NCBI GenBank assembly: GCA_047495785.1
Contig: JBLDXI010000019.1
Location: forward strand, 2,666,001 to 2,730,000
Reading direction: 5' to 3'
From: Lepidodermella squamata
Lineage: Eukaryota > Gastrotricha
DNA: 64,000 nucleotides
Shown: positions 11,034 through 22,212 of the stretch, piece after piece
Position numbering within the stretch: the stretch's first letter is position 1
How the letters are laid out: every line of letters begins with the position of its first letter
Program-made: the position numbers and the translations under genes
The notes under the pieces: generated by a model
Told to the model about the DNA's origin: nothing
What the model saw: only the letters and a program-made list of their open reading frames with translations
The model's database searches: none

Positions 11034-11518
11034 ATGCGTTTTATCACTGTTATTTCGCTCGCCTTCGTCGTCCTCAGCGTCTACGTCATCATGACAGAGG
11101 CTGGCAATGGCGGTAGGCGCGGCGATCATCAAGGTGGAAGCCAAGATGGGTATGCTTCATCAACTTTTAAAAAATAATATATGAAGAAATAATTATTTTT
11201 CAGCGGTAACGCTCAACTCGGCGCCGTGCAAGGTGGCAGAAGAGACTGGAACGGCACTCGGTAAGAACTCGCAGAAATAGCTGTAAAAAATTGGAAATTT
11301 CAAAATTGAATTTCAAAATTAAAAGTTTCTAAATTGGAAATTTTATTTTATTTTATTTTACAAATTTTAGCTCTGGAAACTACAACAAAACTGGTCACAG
11401 GGGAAATCGCACTGAAGGGTAAGGCTTCAAGCCGATATTTTGAGTCACTATGTAATTCTTATTATTTTTTCACAGTGGCTGGAAACGTCGCCACCCCACG
11501 ACTACAGTCGGCAATTAA
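11034..11518 (+). CDS. F2: small secreted glycopeptide
   Basis: Four exons: 11034-11149, 11204-11260, 11371-11418 and 11476-11518, all with phase-2 junctions. They encode about 87 residues. The signal peptide MRFITVISLAFVVLSVYVIM is nearly identical to F3. The mature part reads NGGRRGDHQGGSQDG, GNAQLGAVQGGRRDWNGTR, SGNYNKTGHRGNRTEG and GWKRRHPTTTVGN. Three N-glycosylation sequons (NGT, NKT, NRT) lie at exon ends, one module per small exon. Basic, Gly-rich, no Cys. Every acceptor has a T-rich AG. The gene lies about 4 kb from each neighbour paralogue. Function unknown. Confidence 0.8.
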
Positions 11519-12209
11519 ATGGCCCAATTAGCGCCGCTACATCATTTTCTTTTTCTCTTTGTCCGGAACAAAAGCTGAAGAAGTTGTTTTCCTTTATAGG
11601 CTTGAAGCCTGTTAGCATTTAGAGGCTAATCACGTCCTTTGTTGCTTCAAGAACGCTACATTTGTATCAGAATCAATAAAACTACAGTATAATCTCTATA
11701 ATCCGGACACCTTCGGTCGCCTTTGAATTGTCCGCATTAGCGCGCTGTCCGTATTGAAAAAGTTCATTTCGAAAATTTTGAATTATTTTCAATTTCCTGG
11801 TCATGCAAAGGCCGCAATTTCATGTCATTTTCGTTCGACAAAAACGACAAAATGTGGCACGAGGCACGAGGTAACTCAGTCGTCTTGTACTTTCTCCCAG
11901 GTACTTTCGGCTTTTCTTGCTAAACTTGGACGTGGCTGATGCCAGAAACATGATCGATTGAGGTAGCTGTTTGCCATCTTGGAAGATATATGAAATGGCA
12001 CACCAGCCACTGCAATCTTGTTATGTATTTACAGATCCATAACGCCCAGAAGAGGCCTGTTCAGACATCTTGAGCCCTTAGACCGGAACATACTGAGGCG
12101 CTTATATCCTTTTCTAGGCCCTGGGGTGTGTTTTTTTAGTCCGGTCTGAAAGAAGATCAGTTGGTTGGACTATTTTTCCAAAAGTCTGAAAGCGTCATGT
12201 GCTGCACTT
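11519..12209. other. F2 3'UTR and transposon-like debris
   Basis: AATAAA near 11675 probably ends F2. From about 11684, CAGTATAATCTCTATAATCC followed by GGACACC resembles one terminus of a pogo/Tigger element. No matching opposite end was found. No gene is seen. Confidence 0.4.
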
Positions 12210-12283
12210 GCCGTGAAAAGGGTGAAAACCGAGAAGACCGTGTTGCCAAAACATCAAGTGAAAGGGAGTGGCTAATTATAATT

Positions 12284-12478
12284 ATAATCAATTATAATTA
12301 GCTCGGAAATAACCAAAAATTGCGACAAATGCGTTCAAAAGAGCACGGATGTGGTCATATCATGTTTGGCCCAATGTGAGGTATTTTCAGGTTTTTCAAC
12401 TGATTTTTACTCAGATTTCGTATGAACTTGCCATTGTCGCAATTTTTGGTACTTTCCGAGCTAATTATAATTGATTAT
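12284..12478. mobile_element. 195-bp MITE with about 45-bp inverted repeats
   Basis: Left end ATAATCAATTATAATTAGCT continues GCGACAA-ward to about 12327. The right end (12434-12478) is its reverse complement with one or two differences (CGGAAATAACC against CGGAAAGTACC). No coding capacity. It abuts the pogo-like element. Confidence 0.75.
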
Positions 12479-12479
12479 A

Positions 12480-13958
12480 CAGTGCTCCCTCGCTAAGTGC
12501 ACCCTGGCTATGTGCAATTCCCTCGTTATCTGCCACACTTTTACAGCCCCCTCAAAATTGGTAATTAAATATTTTTTGTTAGTGAAATAAAAAATTATTC
12601 ACAAAATTTAATTTATTAAAGTTCAAGGAAATAGCTTCGTTAGCAACGCTGGCAACGCACAGCTTTTTTAGCAAAGACAAGGCACTGCCGGTTAAGCTTG
12701 GATCGACGCGGGGAATTTCAACAGCTAATTTGTTGCTTTTCGAATAATTTTTGCTCTCTAATAAGGAAGATCATCCCATTGATAAAGGCTGGCCTAATTT
12801 AGTTGGAATTAGCAGAAGGCGATAAACGTTTCACATGCCTAATTATTAACCCGACAATTTTAGGCGACGAGATCTCTCGATCTTTACAGATCACTTTTTT
12901 ATCTCAGATCATTGAGAGTGCGATTGATAATGTGCACGCGTCTGACTTATTCGTGATTTTTTTCATTCACAACTACTATGATCTCATTGATGGAACAATG
13001 GATAGTGGATGATTTAATGACTTGGCAAATTAGAGTGCCTTACACTGCTGTTCAGCATGAAGATAAATTGATTGATTATTAAGCCCGAAATATAATCTTG
13101 AATTCGTTTTAACAAATACTTCAACAGAAAAGCTCATTGATAGAAGGGAAATTTGAACTTAACCTAGCTGGCTCATCCCGGTAAAATGTGGCTAAAATCA
13201 GTTATTATAAGTTTATTGAGAAATAATTCATGATCACTAATTCTTAGATTTTTGCGCCTGTTGGACAATTGACGTCGCACAGAATTTTAATTCCAGATTT
13301 AATTGCGATCATAGCTGGAAAACATGCACAATCTCCTGCGAATCGATTTCAAATTTCCTAACATCTCCTAGCCAAAACTGACTCTTTCCAAGCAAAATTA
13401 TGCAACTTCTGCATTTCCTGAACGAAAATTTCCTAAATTTCCCATATTTCTAAAAAATTTCCTGCGGGCCAGGCACATGATTTTAGCATGCTTTCCAGCT
13501 CTGATTGCGAAAATTCCAGAAATTTCGAATTTATTCGAGAACTCATTCTGCTTTAAATTTTGACATGATAATAACTACCAGCCTATTTTAAAAAATTATT
13601 TCGGTATCGTTAATCATGAGAAAACCCATCACCTAATTATCATAATTGCTCCAAAAGGCCAAACGCCATTGATCCGAAACATTATTCAAATGACCCTAGT
13701 GGATCAACGATCATTTCAATTCATTACTGGCAACAGATGCTTTTAAGAAGAAAAAACGCAGATCCTTAAAAAAAGATCTCGAGCTTGGTTTTAGATATGG
13801 CTAACCACTAAAAACAACGTCTCCTTAGCAACTAAGAAAAAAACGAAGCTACGCACTTATGATTCATCGCTAGCTCTTTAACAGCCCTCGTTAGCTGCAA
13901 CCCTAGATAAGTGCACGACCCACAGCCCCGACCCCGTGCACTAATCGAGGGAGCACTG
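12480..13958. mobile_element. Pogo/Tigger-like DNA transposon, non-autonomous or decayed
   Basis: 1479 bp with inverted ends CAGTGCTCCCTCGCTAAGTG and, in reverse complement, CAGTGCTCCCTCGATTAGTG. It is flanked by TA on both sides (12478-12479 and 13959-13960), as expected for Tc1/mariner-pogo insertion. The termini resemble Tigger-type CAGT...CCCTCG ends. No transposase frame longer than about 70 codons is present. Confidence 0.8.
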
Positions 13959-14070
13959 TAATTATAATTATAATTAGCCACTCCCTTTCACTTGATGTTG
14001 ATGGTAACACGGTCCTCTCGGTCTTCACCCTTTTCACGGCACGCGCATCTCAAAATTCGCCAGGGATAAA

Positions 14071-14594
14071 AGTAATATGTCCACTTTCGTGACTTTTTTA
14101 CCAGGTCAATTTGTCGGCAGAATCAACAGTAATATGTCCATGGCACGAGTTCGAAAATGGCACCAAAAGTAATATGTCCAGCAAAAAATAACTCAATTGC
14201 GAGCAAAATGGTAGTGTAAAAATCGCCGAAAAAATAGATGCACGCATGAGGGATCGAACCACAGCAGCGCGATGTTGATGCCAAGTGAAAAATAATCTCC
14301 TTTCTTCACGCTTAAAAATAAAATAGCTTAAAAAATGGATGTGTGCACGAGGAATCGAACAACCCTATGTTAAAACCCCATAACAAAATAACAAAAAAGT
14401 ACAAAACAGTAATATGTCCAACGAATGTCTCAATGGCGCAAAAACGGTGCATCACCGGTAGAAATGACCGGCGCCATTCGATCCGCCGTGATCAACTACC
14501 CCCTTTGTCATCTCGGTGACATTTTACTGAAAATTTCGAAAATAAAGTTTTTTTTACGATTTATCTCAAAATTATCACTCTTGGACATATTAAT
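14071..14594. mobile_element. Repeat-bearing element with AGTAATATGTCCA motifs
   Basis: AGTAATATGTCCA occurs exactly four times in direct orientation (14071, 14128, 14168, 14408) and once inverted with one mismatch (14582-14594). Inside are two related stretches (14229-14259 and 14332-14355), each containing GATCGAAC/AATCGAAC, which on the minus strand resembles a Pol III B box. This could be a MITE or SINE-like element. The exact class is not determined. Confidence 0.5.
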
Positions 14595-15093
14595 TTTGGC
14601 CGCACCGACGACGATATAATATAGCCCCTATCATCATTCTACGCGCGGAGAAAAGATGACTAGGTCGGCAAATTTGCTCATTTTTAACTTTTAACAGTTT
14701 TTCGGATTTTAGGGTCCTAACATCTACGCAAAAGCGCCTTGCCTATAATTTTCGGCAACACTAAGGTCTTGCATTACGGCTGATTTTACGATGAAGAGAA
14801 ATTGAAAACTTAATGCATTTATGCAAATGGATTATCCCAATAGTACATGCTGTAATACCAAAATGTTACATCCCCGATCCCCAAGAAGCATATTTTATTA
14901 TAAAATTACTAAAATGCGCTCGAGGTTCCCCCAGTTTTTTTTCACGATTAATGGTAAGAGATAACATACATTGGGTGATGATGACGTGATACCCTGGTAA
15001 GGTGTTTAAAGCGCAAACCACAGAGACGGACAATCGCATCCCACTCAAACACGACCACGGGAGAATAACTGGGCTACTACACGACTCGGAGGC
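14595..15093. other. Upstream region of F3
   Basis: AT-rich DNA without a supported gene, leading to the F3 promoter. Confidence 0.5.
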
Positions 15094-15100
15094 TATAAAA
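15094..15100 (+). promoter_or_regulatory. TATA box of F3
   Basis: TATAAAA, 82 nt before the F3 start codon. Spacing and flanks resemble those of F2. Confidence 0.65.
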
Positions 15101-15175
15101 ACGCGGAAAAATGATGAGCGTGGACAATATAAAATTTTAATTTTGATTTATTCTGAATCCATCTTTCGGTATAAA

Positions 15176-15607
15176 ATGCGCTTCATCACCGTTATTTCGC
15201 TGGCTTTCGTCGTCCTCAGCGTCTACGTCATCCTGACAGAGGCTGGCAGTGGCAAACACGGCGACCAAGCTGGCAGCCATGAGACGGCGTAAGTACATAG
15301 CGTAAGTACATACAAAAATCAACTCATATATTCGACAAAATCTGATTTTTTTCAAATTATACAGCGACAACGGTCAAGGCAGCGGCTCAGGAAAGCATTG
15401 GAATGAAACTCGGTATGACAATTTTTTTAAATTCCGCTGATTAAAAATATCAATTTTATTCAAAACCATTTAGCGATGGAAATTTCAACAAAACTGGCCA
15501 CAGAAATCACACTGGGTAAGATTTTTCCCACTCAAATTGCCTTCGGTTTTCTTATAAAATTGACTTTCAGTTGGAGACATCACTCAACAACGGTCGCTAG
15601 CAACTAA
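15176..15607 (+). CDS. F3: small secreted glycopeptide
   Basis: Four exons: 15176-15288, 15365-15412, 15474-15515 and 15571-15607. Exon number and phase-2 junctions match F2. About 79 residues. Signal peptide MRFITVISLAFVVLSVYVIL, then a Gly/His-rich mature part with NGQGSGSGKHWNETR, DGNFNKTGHRNHTG and WRHHSTTVASN. Sequons NET, NKT and NHT fall near exon ends as in F2. DNA identity to F2 is highest in the signal-peptide exon, which suggests a recent tandem copy. No Cys, no recognisable domain. The upstream in-frame codons before this Met have no signal-peptide character, so the start is chosen by homology. Confidence 0.8.
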
Positions 15608-15841
15608 CCGTCGAATGAAATTTGATCGCGATCAATGTTTAATACCGAGGAACTTTATTAAGAGCTTTTATGCGAAGGGCTTGATGCCTTGTAGAGTGAT
15701 ATTATATAATAATACCATCAGAAATACTTAGTCTTTTGCTTTAAGAATCTGTTTTTACCGATCGGAATAAACGCATATTTGTACTAGTTGGCAACATTTC
15801 CAAGTTTTCGTGAAAATATATAAAGCGGTTCCAGGTCAAAT

Positions 15842-16140
15842 AGAGCATCCTGCCCTAAATTCGGCAACTTATTTGGGTTCTTCCCACTTTACCAGACAGT
15901 TGATTTTTTCGAAATATTCGGCAAATACGGATTTATAGAAGAGTTCTTGGGCTATCGAATGCCGGCTTCCGCAAGTCCGGACGATTTTACCTTGATTTAT
16001 GGCTACCTTGTAGTCACCTTGACTCCTGGCCGGAACTATGAAACCACTATGCTATACAAAGTCCTTTTTATCCGAATTTCGGCCGGTGGTCTAAGTTAGG
16101 TCACAGCGGTCGAATTCAGGGAGTGGCCGAAATTTCTACT
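15842..16140. mobile_element. MITE-like element A, copy 2
   Basis: Second copy of the element at 5391-5662, collinear over the left half (ATCCTGCCCTAAATTCGGC, CGGCAAATACGGATTTATAG, GGGCTATCGAAT) and near the right end (AGGTCACAGCGGTCGAATTC). More diverged internally. Ends approximate. Confidence 0.55.
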
Positions 16141-16194
16141 CTAATTTTTTCACGGATATTAGACTAGTTTTTTTGTGAATGTTGGAAACAATTA

Positions 16195-16360
16195 AGGCCC
16201 ATGTTAATTCCGCTTTTCAACTGAATCGATTAGCTTTTCGATTCAATTGAAGCCCTGTATTTAAAGAGTAATTGCATGTGTATCGACTAATCACGAGCTT
16301 TATTGCTTCCAGAATTTGCAGAGCTTTAGCAGTCATAAAAATAGCTATCTGACTGGCGAA
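16195..16360 (+). pseudogene. Possible remnant of a fourth F paralogue (3'UTR only)
   Basis: The stretch TTGAAGCC...GTA...TTTA, CTAATCACG, TTTATTGCTTC, AGAA follows the same order as the F2 3'UTR (CTTGAAGCC, GTTAGCATTTAGAG, CTAATCACG, TTTGTTGCTTC, AAGAA). No coding exon of an F gene is left upstream, where element A copy 2 now sits. This is similarity seen by eye, not an alignment score. Confidence 0.35.
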
Positions 16361-16602
16361 AATGTTCTCAGGTGCTACGACGCATCGAACTAATAAAAAT
16401 CGGCTGAGAGAGTCGACCTGAAATAAAATTAATTGTCACACTTATTCAGTTCAAGGCTATATCTCTAAATATCTCAAAAAAGGGAGCAATTTTGATTTTT
16501 CGGCAACAAATCTTTATAATTATGTAAGTATTTCCATAAAAACTAAGAATGTTTTGTTCATGCGAGTACTTTCAAAGAAAAAATGCCAAAAGTGTGGGCG
16601 TT

Positions 16603-17785
16603 TCAAATACGAAAAGAAGTATGAAAAACATCGTCCAACTCACCTAATGGGCACATGGCTTGGGACATTTCTATCAATTGATCTCCGCAGCAGATCAGCG
16701 AATTGCGAGGAAGAACCGTTGTCCATCGCCGCTGGCCACAACTCACTCTATGTTCATCACGACCTGAGTTCTTTCTCCTCACTTCTAACCCGTAATTTAT
16801 AGGCCGATTGGGGTTGTAATTTCGGTTCCGAACTGGCGCATCGAACCGGCGCTGATAGTCGGCGAGATGATTATTTGAGGCAAAATGAGGGTTGTTGTAG
16901 CGCCGCCCAAAATTGTGTTGAACACTCTCTAGTGTCGGTAAAAGTCCATTCGGCTGAACAACAGAGTTGAAGGCACATTGATGAGTACGGAAATTGTAGG
17001 CCTGAAATTGAATTAAATCGCATAGAGTTAAAATAGTAAAAAAAATTAGCACAAATTAATTCACAAATTCATAAAATGAGTGAAATTTGGAATATTTTCG
17101 AAATTAAAAAAAAACACTAAAAATTGTTATTTTCTCTTTATACCTGCGATCCACAGCAAGCGATTGTAGATCTATTAGAATCCGATACAGCGAATTCTCG
17201 GCCTAAACACCGAATTGAACCATTCGAGGATGACACATCAAGGTACGGCAAAATAGCACTTTCACTCCGAATCGGCTGTTGAACAGCTGTTAAAACGCTG
17301 TCGCTACTGCCCTCATTTAGCCGTTTTGAGTGGCCTTGAAATCGATCCATGTTATTCCTGCGATAATTCATCGGATGCAGATAATCGTTTTGGGCCACTG
17401 ATGGCCTTCTATTTCGATATCGGAAGTTTTCCATTGGAATAGGATCAAATGAGGCTGGGTTAACATTAGGATTGTAGGGTGACGAAAGTGACGGGAAAAG
17501 CGAGCTAATCGGCATGTTGAGCAGGTCAAAAAATCCGAACTTTTCCGGCTGTTTCCATTTGAATTTCTCGCCATTTTCAGGCCTTGTAATTGGCACCCAT
17601 TTTCCGCCTAGATTTTTCGGCGTAGTCGTGGTTTTCGGAGAAGGAGTTGTTAAATTTTGACCTTTTTTAAGGTCATCGATTGTTTCAATTATTGATTCGA
17701 AGCTTCCGATTTCCGATAGCAGCTTCGATTTGTTGATCTGAACGGCGGCACACGATGACAGGAAAATCAAAATCAGTTTTAACAT
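16603..17785 (-). CDS. Secreted galaxin-like Cys-repeat protein
   Basis: Two exons, 17144-17785 and 16603-17001, with a 142-bp intron and a phase-0 CAG|GCC junction after TTCAATTTCAG, give 346 residues. Signal peptide MLKLILIFLSSCAAVQ. Then a Thr/Pro linker (NLTTPSPKTTTTPKN), an Asn/Arg/Pro-rich middle, and two repeats of the type C...CCGxQ/D...C: IACCGSQAYNFRTHQC, spanning the intron, and LICCGDQLIEMSQAMC. The first strongly resembles galaxin-type repeats (CCGxxxYNxxTxxC), known from extracellular matrix and biomineral proteins. An extracellular matrix or cuticle role is inference. A second Asn/Arg-rich spacer separates the repeats. Little else is recognisable. Confidence 0.72.
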
Positions 17786-20700
17786 GGCTGAAAGATGAAA
17801 ACATAACTGGGCTCAAATATTTAGGGAATAGGAGGGAAATAGGTTTACAGAGTTTCGAACACAAAATGTGTCGCGTGGCTTCAAATTTGAAAATTTTTGA
17901 TATTTTGATAATAAAAGCAAACTATTCATCATTGAATATTTTTAAATCCATAATTGGGAAATTTCATTCAAGTTTTTCCACAGTTTTGGAAAATTATAAT
18001 CTAAAATAATTACTTTTTTTTTTATTTTCTGCCGCTAAAATTTAAAGAGCTGTATAAATTTATTTAAAGAGGCGGCGAATGGGTTCCAAAATTTTCGGAT
18101 ACAAGGTTTTTCATTAGGTATCACATGAATGAGCTGTTATAGTATAACAAGCCCAAACGCGCATATTTAACAAGCGTAGGTCAACTCACATTTTGCGACA
18201 ACACGACACTTGTTTGAAAAATTTTCGCAATTTTATAAACGTTAATTTTACAAAGGCATTGTATTTTTGCGAGTGCCGCCGAGCCTCATTAGCAAATCAT
18301 CACTCTCATCAACCTGCTATAAGGAAAGCTCATTTTATTGAGATAGCTATCCATATTACTGCAATTTTAATTTATACGCTTTCAATCGCAAAGTTCGACA
18401 TTTATTGCGCAAAGTGACCTGATTAATTGAGGATAAAAGGTTATTAAAGGCCCCATTGCGGTATTTATCAATTATTAAATAATTATGTTTTGAAAAAGTG
18501 CGTGACACGGACGAAAAAGCGTGGGGAAAAAACGTAAGAAATTTCGTTGTCAATCCAACATATTGCCACAATCAGAATTACTGATGATGAATGGGAAATC
18601 GCTTCCCAATCGGATTTCAGACAATTAATTCTAGACCTATACCTTCATTTTGCACAGGCTCGACAATATTGCCGATGATCTTAAAATTCCTTATTTTATT
18701 TTATAATTTCCACGTTCCTGTTTCGAAAGACGTCGATTGTCCTGAAAATTGAGATCCAAGTGGAAATTCGAAATTCCTTTCTAAATTACGTCTGTTCTCC
18801 TGTGGACATGTGCCCGGATGTGCCTGTTAGGCGCCATAAATCAAGGCGCTCAGCATTAATTTAAAGGTCTATCAGTAGATTTCCTGAACATATTGTTTTT
18901 CGAATAGCTCTATCTCAGTTTTTCATTAAATGCCAAAAACGGATAGATCTCACTATGTAAGTATGACGAGACTATTGCCAATATTCCAGATCAGTTTAAG
19001 AGCTTTTTACTTCAATTGATACTGATTTTCAATATCGATTTTACAAATCAGTTTTCAGCACCCTTGGCGGCTAGCATTAAGAATTATTCTACATTACCTC
19101 GCAAAATTCACTTGACCTGAATTGTGGCCCTGAAAACACGCACATCATCAATAACTTTTTTTTATTACAGCCATATTCAATTTCATTTATTATGTCAAAT
19201 AATATAGGGTCCAATTTATCCGTACCATTTATCGTCTCATTGAGAAACGCGGGGGCAAGCGGATTGTGGAGGCTTTCCCAGGGATTTTCTGGTGAAAAAT
19301 GCAATCTAAACAAGGCAATATATTAATTATGACCGTAATGTCCCTAACTAAAATCTGGACTGTGGGAAATTTGGCAGAAAATGCGCGGGTATTGTTTTCC
19401 GCATCATCTGTAAAATTCATTCATGTATTTTTTTATTTTTTTTTCATCCCAAAAAAAACTGTCCACTTTTAGAATTTTGTTAACAAAAACGTTCCGTCTA
19501 TTCCGATTTCATATTTAATCGGCCTAAAAGGCTCAGCCGTGACTTTGGTTTAATGAATGTTATAGCTAATCGCGGGTGGTGTTGGCGACGATGATTTATC
19601 TGCGCGCGTGACGATTATTATTATTCATAGGTCAAGTATAAAAAGAGCGAAAAATCATGGTTAGAAATAAAAAAAAACATTGCGCGAAGATTTGACGGCC
19701 AGCGCCCAGGCCACGCACTCCGCCGCGTCTCATGCGGCTTGCGCGAATCAGCATGACGCCATTGATTGATAAAAATGCTGCTTAGATGAGGCGCAGATAT
19801 TCACCACAATATAAGTATGCACCGCGCTTAATGTTCATGCGCTCTCTTGTTCGAAAATTCTCGAGTAAACTTGACCTAAGCGACCCCCCGCCTGCTTTTT
19901 CGAAATGCGGCCACACCTGGTGACATTATTGTTATAGCAACTATTTGGCAACTCGAACGTATACATGCAATTTGCATGATTAATTATTGTCCTTCTGGCT
20001 AGGAATTTCTGAGTAGTAATTTAGAAATGCCTTTTTAACCAACTATTGGCAGCTAAATTTATGTCCCGAGCTATAATATTAAATTTCAATCTATTTAACA
20101 GTTACAATTCCAACCTACGCTTTTGTCACCGTGTGTAGGCACCTTTCAGCGGGTTCAACCGATTAGGTTTCAGTTTCAGACTATATTAGCCTCATCTTAG
20201 GCATCGTTAATACCGGACTTGCGTGAAAATATATATCGCAAAATTAAAAATGTGATGCAATTATTAATCAAGTTAGAAGCAATTTGGCTACTTAACAACA
20301 TTTTTCCGAAATTTGCGCGATGACGATGAATTTTTATTTAATTTTTCTGGTCAAAAAATTCAAAAATTGCTGGAAAAAATTGAACTCACAAGCGACGGTT
20401 GTGCCTAGTGCGCGCTCTGAAACTACGGTTCCAGCACTAAATTGCCCTAATTATAGGTTTTCGGGTTAGACTAGAATCTCATTTTTTTATCATATGCCTA
20501 ACCTGTTGCACGTATTTTGACGTATGACCGGTTAGTTTGCGAGTATCGCTTTTACAAATCAGTGATTTTACCGATATCAAGCGCTTTGAAACTCAATATT
20601 GATAATTTTTCCGCACTGCCTAGGGCACCAAATGGCAAAAAATCCCAGGTCCAAAGCCAAAATCGCAAAGAATTATTGGAAAATTGTTGCGTTCGTATGC

Positions 20701-22212
20701 AAAATTTTAGTGCTTAAAGCTCATGCTTAGTGGCGCAAATATCTAGACTCAAAAGCGGGAAATCGGGGTAATGCGAGGCTAACCAACAATTTTTCGATCC
20801 TATTTGGGGTCAAACAGGGTTAAAGCAGGGCTGTGCGTTATGCGCATATAAAATTTTGCGCGCGTTCAAATTTCTCGCGCACTGCCGTTTCGATATTGTT
20901 GCGCGATATTTATTCAATCGATAGATAATTTTCCTAATTTTATTTTATTTCATAAAACTCGCCAGATTATTCGCAAAATTTAGCCTTTATATGAAAATGC
21001 CGGTGTGAAAGAGTCGTCAATATACTGTAGTATTATATTTGCGAAAATTTGTTAATTAAAATTTGTTGAGCGGAACCGTCGAATATGCGCGAAACTAGCC
21101 GGCCTGATCGAACGAATGTTTTTAATAAAATTAAAATATATCTGTTTTTACACTGTATATGACTTCGTTATTTCGAAGTTAATCAACATTTGAATCAGCA
21201 TTACAAGTCAAGTTTCTATACTAATAGGCCGAATTTCGAGCCGAAGGGAGTGTTGGACCGAGACGAGATGCCCTTCACTTATGGAAAAGTAATCCATTAT
21301 GAAAATTTCTTCGTAATAATTAACATGATTTCTTATTATTGCACCGCGTAAATATTTTTGTCCACCTAGCGTATTTATTTGAAAATCCGCCAGGGTGCAC
21401 AAAAGTTTTTTTTTACACACGTCAATTTCTGACACAAAATTATTAGAAAAAATGAAAGTCGTAGAAAAATTGGGTTATTAGGTTTTTTTGACATGGCGCC
21501 GGTTTTTTTTCAATACTTTTTGGCGCTCAGCATAAGCCACGTGATTCCCAGATCAGACGCTTTCAATGTAAAGGAATCGATTGTGCGTAAGATGGGAAAA
21601 TTTCGCGTCCGTTCGAAATATAGCGTCTCGTTTTCCTAATTCGAAATTTGCTTATAATATGCTCCTAATAGTGGAACCAAACTTGACCTGGCCCAACAAG
21701 ATTTTTTAGATTTTTTGTAAATTATCATGGTTTCGAATAATTTACCAAATATTTTCTAATGATTTTCTATAACGAGCCTCGTAATAATAATAATAATTAA
21801 AAAATTGAAATAAGTGAAACAATCAAGTCGCTTAGGTGCCAAGTTTTAGACTGCTCTCTCATAGAAGGCTTAGAAGTCCAGAATCCCATTAATGATGGCT
21901 TTTTCATTAAACAAATTGAGCAGATTTAGAGGTCGTTCGAGTGTGCGAGATATTTCTGCGATGTTAATTCATGTCGCGTGACCTAATAATTTGCCGATTA
22001 ACGCGCCCAGGACTCGATATATTAGTTAGAATAAAAATCGTGAGACTTTCAATTACGAGGCTATTCTTGGATTTTTTTCTAAAAATCCTGGATGAGGCAA
22101 ACGAGGACGATAAAACCATGTTCTTTTTTTACTATTTATTTTAATAATTTTTTGAAATTTATTTTTAATAATTTTTTTTAATAATTTGTAGATATTTGAA
22201 TATTTTTTTATC
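17786..22212. other. 4.4-kb gene-poor stretch
   Basis: No exon pair with coding character was found on either strand. An isolated TATAAAAAG lies at 19637-19645, with no recognisable gene after it. A palindrome, CATGCAATTTGCATG (19964-19978), contains an octamer-type ATTTGCAT. Patches near 20830-20890 are rich in GCGC. Confidence 0.5.

Larger units (their letters stand above)
12210..14040. mobile_element. Outer inverted-repeat element holding two nested insertions
   Basis: Arms at 12210-12288 and 13962-14040 are about 79 nt each and clearly inverted copies (GCCGTGAAAAGGGTGAA at each outer end, AAGTGAAAGGGAGTGGC near the inner ends), with a few mismatches. Everything between the arms belongs to two other elements, so this looks like a MITE or foldback element split by later insertions into its AT-rich centre. 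Confidence 0.75.

Noticed and set aside
11684-11760. Second pogo/Tigger-like transposon
   Set aside because: One terminus-like sequence (CAGTATAATCTCTATAATCC) is visible, but no inverted partner or TA-flanked copy was found in the window.
14229-14300. tRNA gene on the minus strand (GGTTCGATCCC)
   Set aside because: Only a T-arm/B-box-like sequence is present. No matching acceptor stem, D-arm or anticodon arm could be built, and a second diverged copy at 14332-14355 points to a repeat.
19637-19978. TATAAAAAG promoter and octamer palindrome CATGCAATTTGCATG
   Set aside because: Both motifs are real as strings, but no gene can be recognised nearby, so a regulatory call is not supported.
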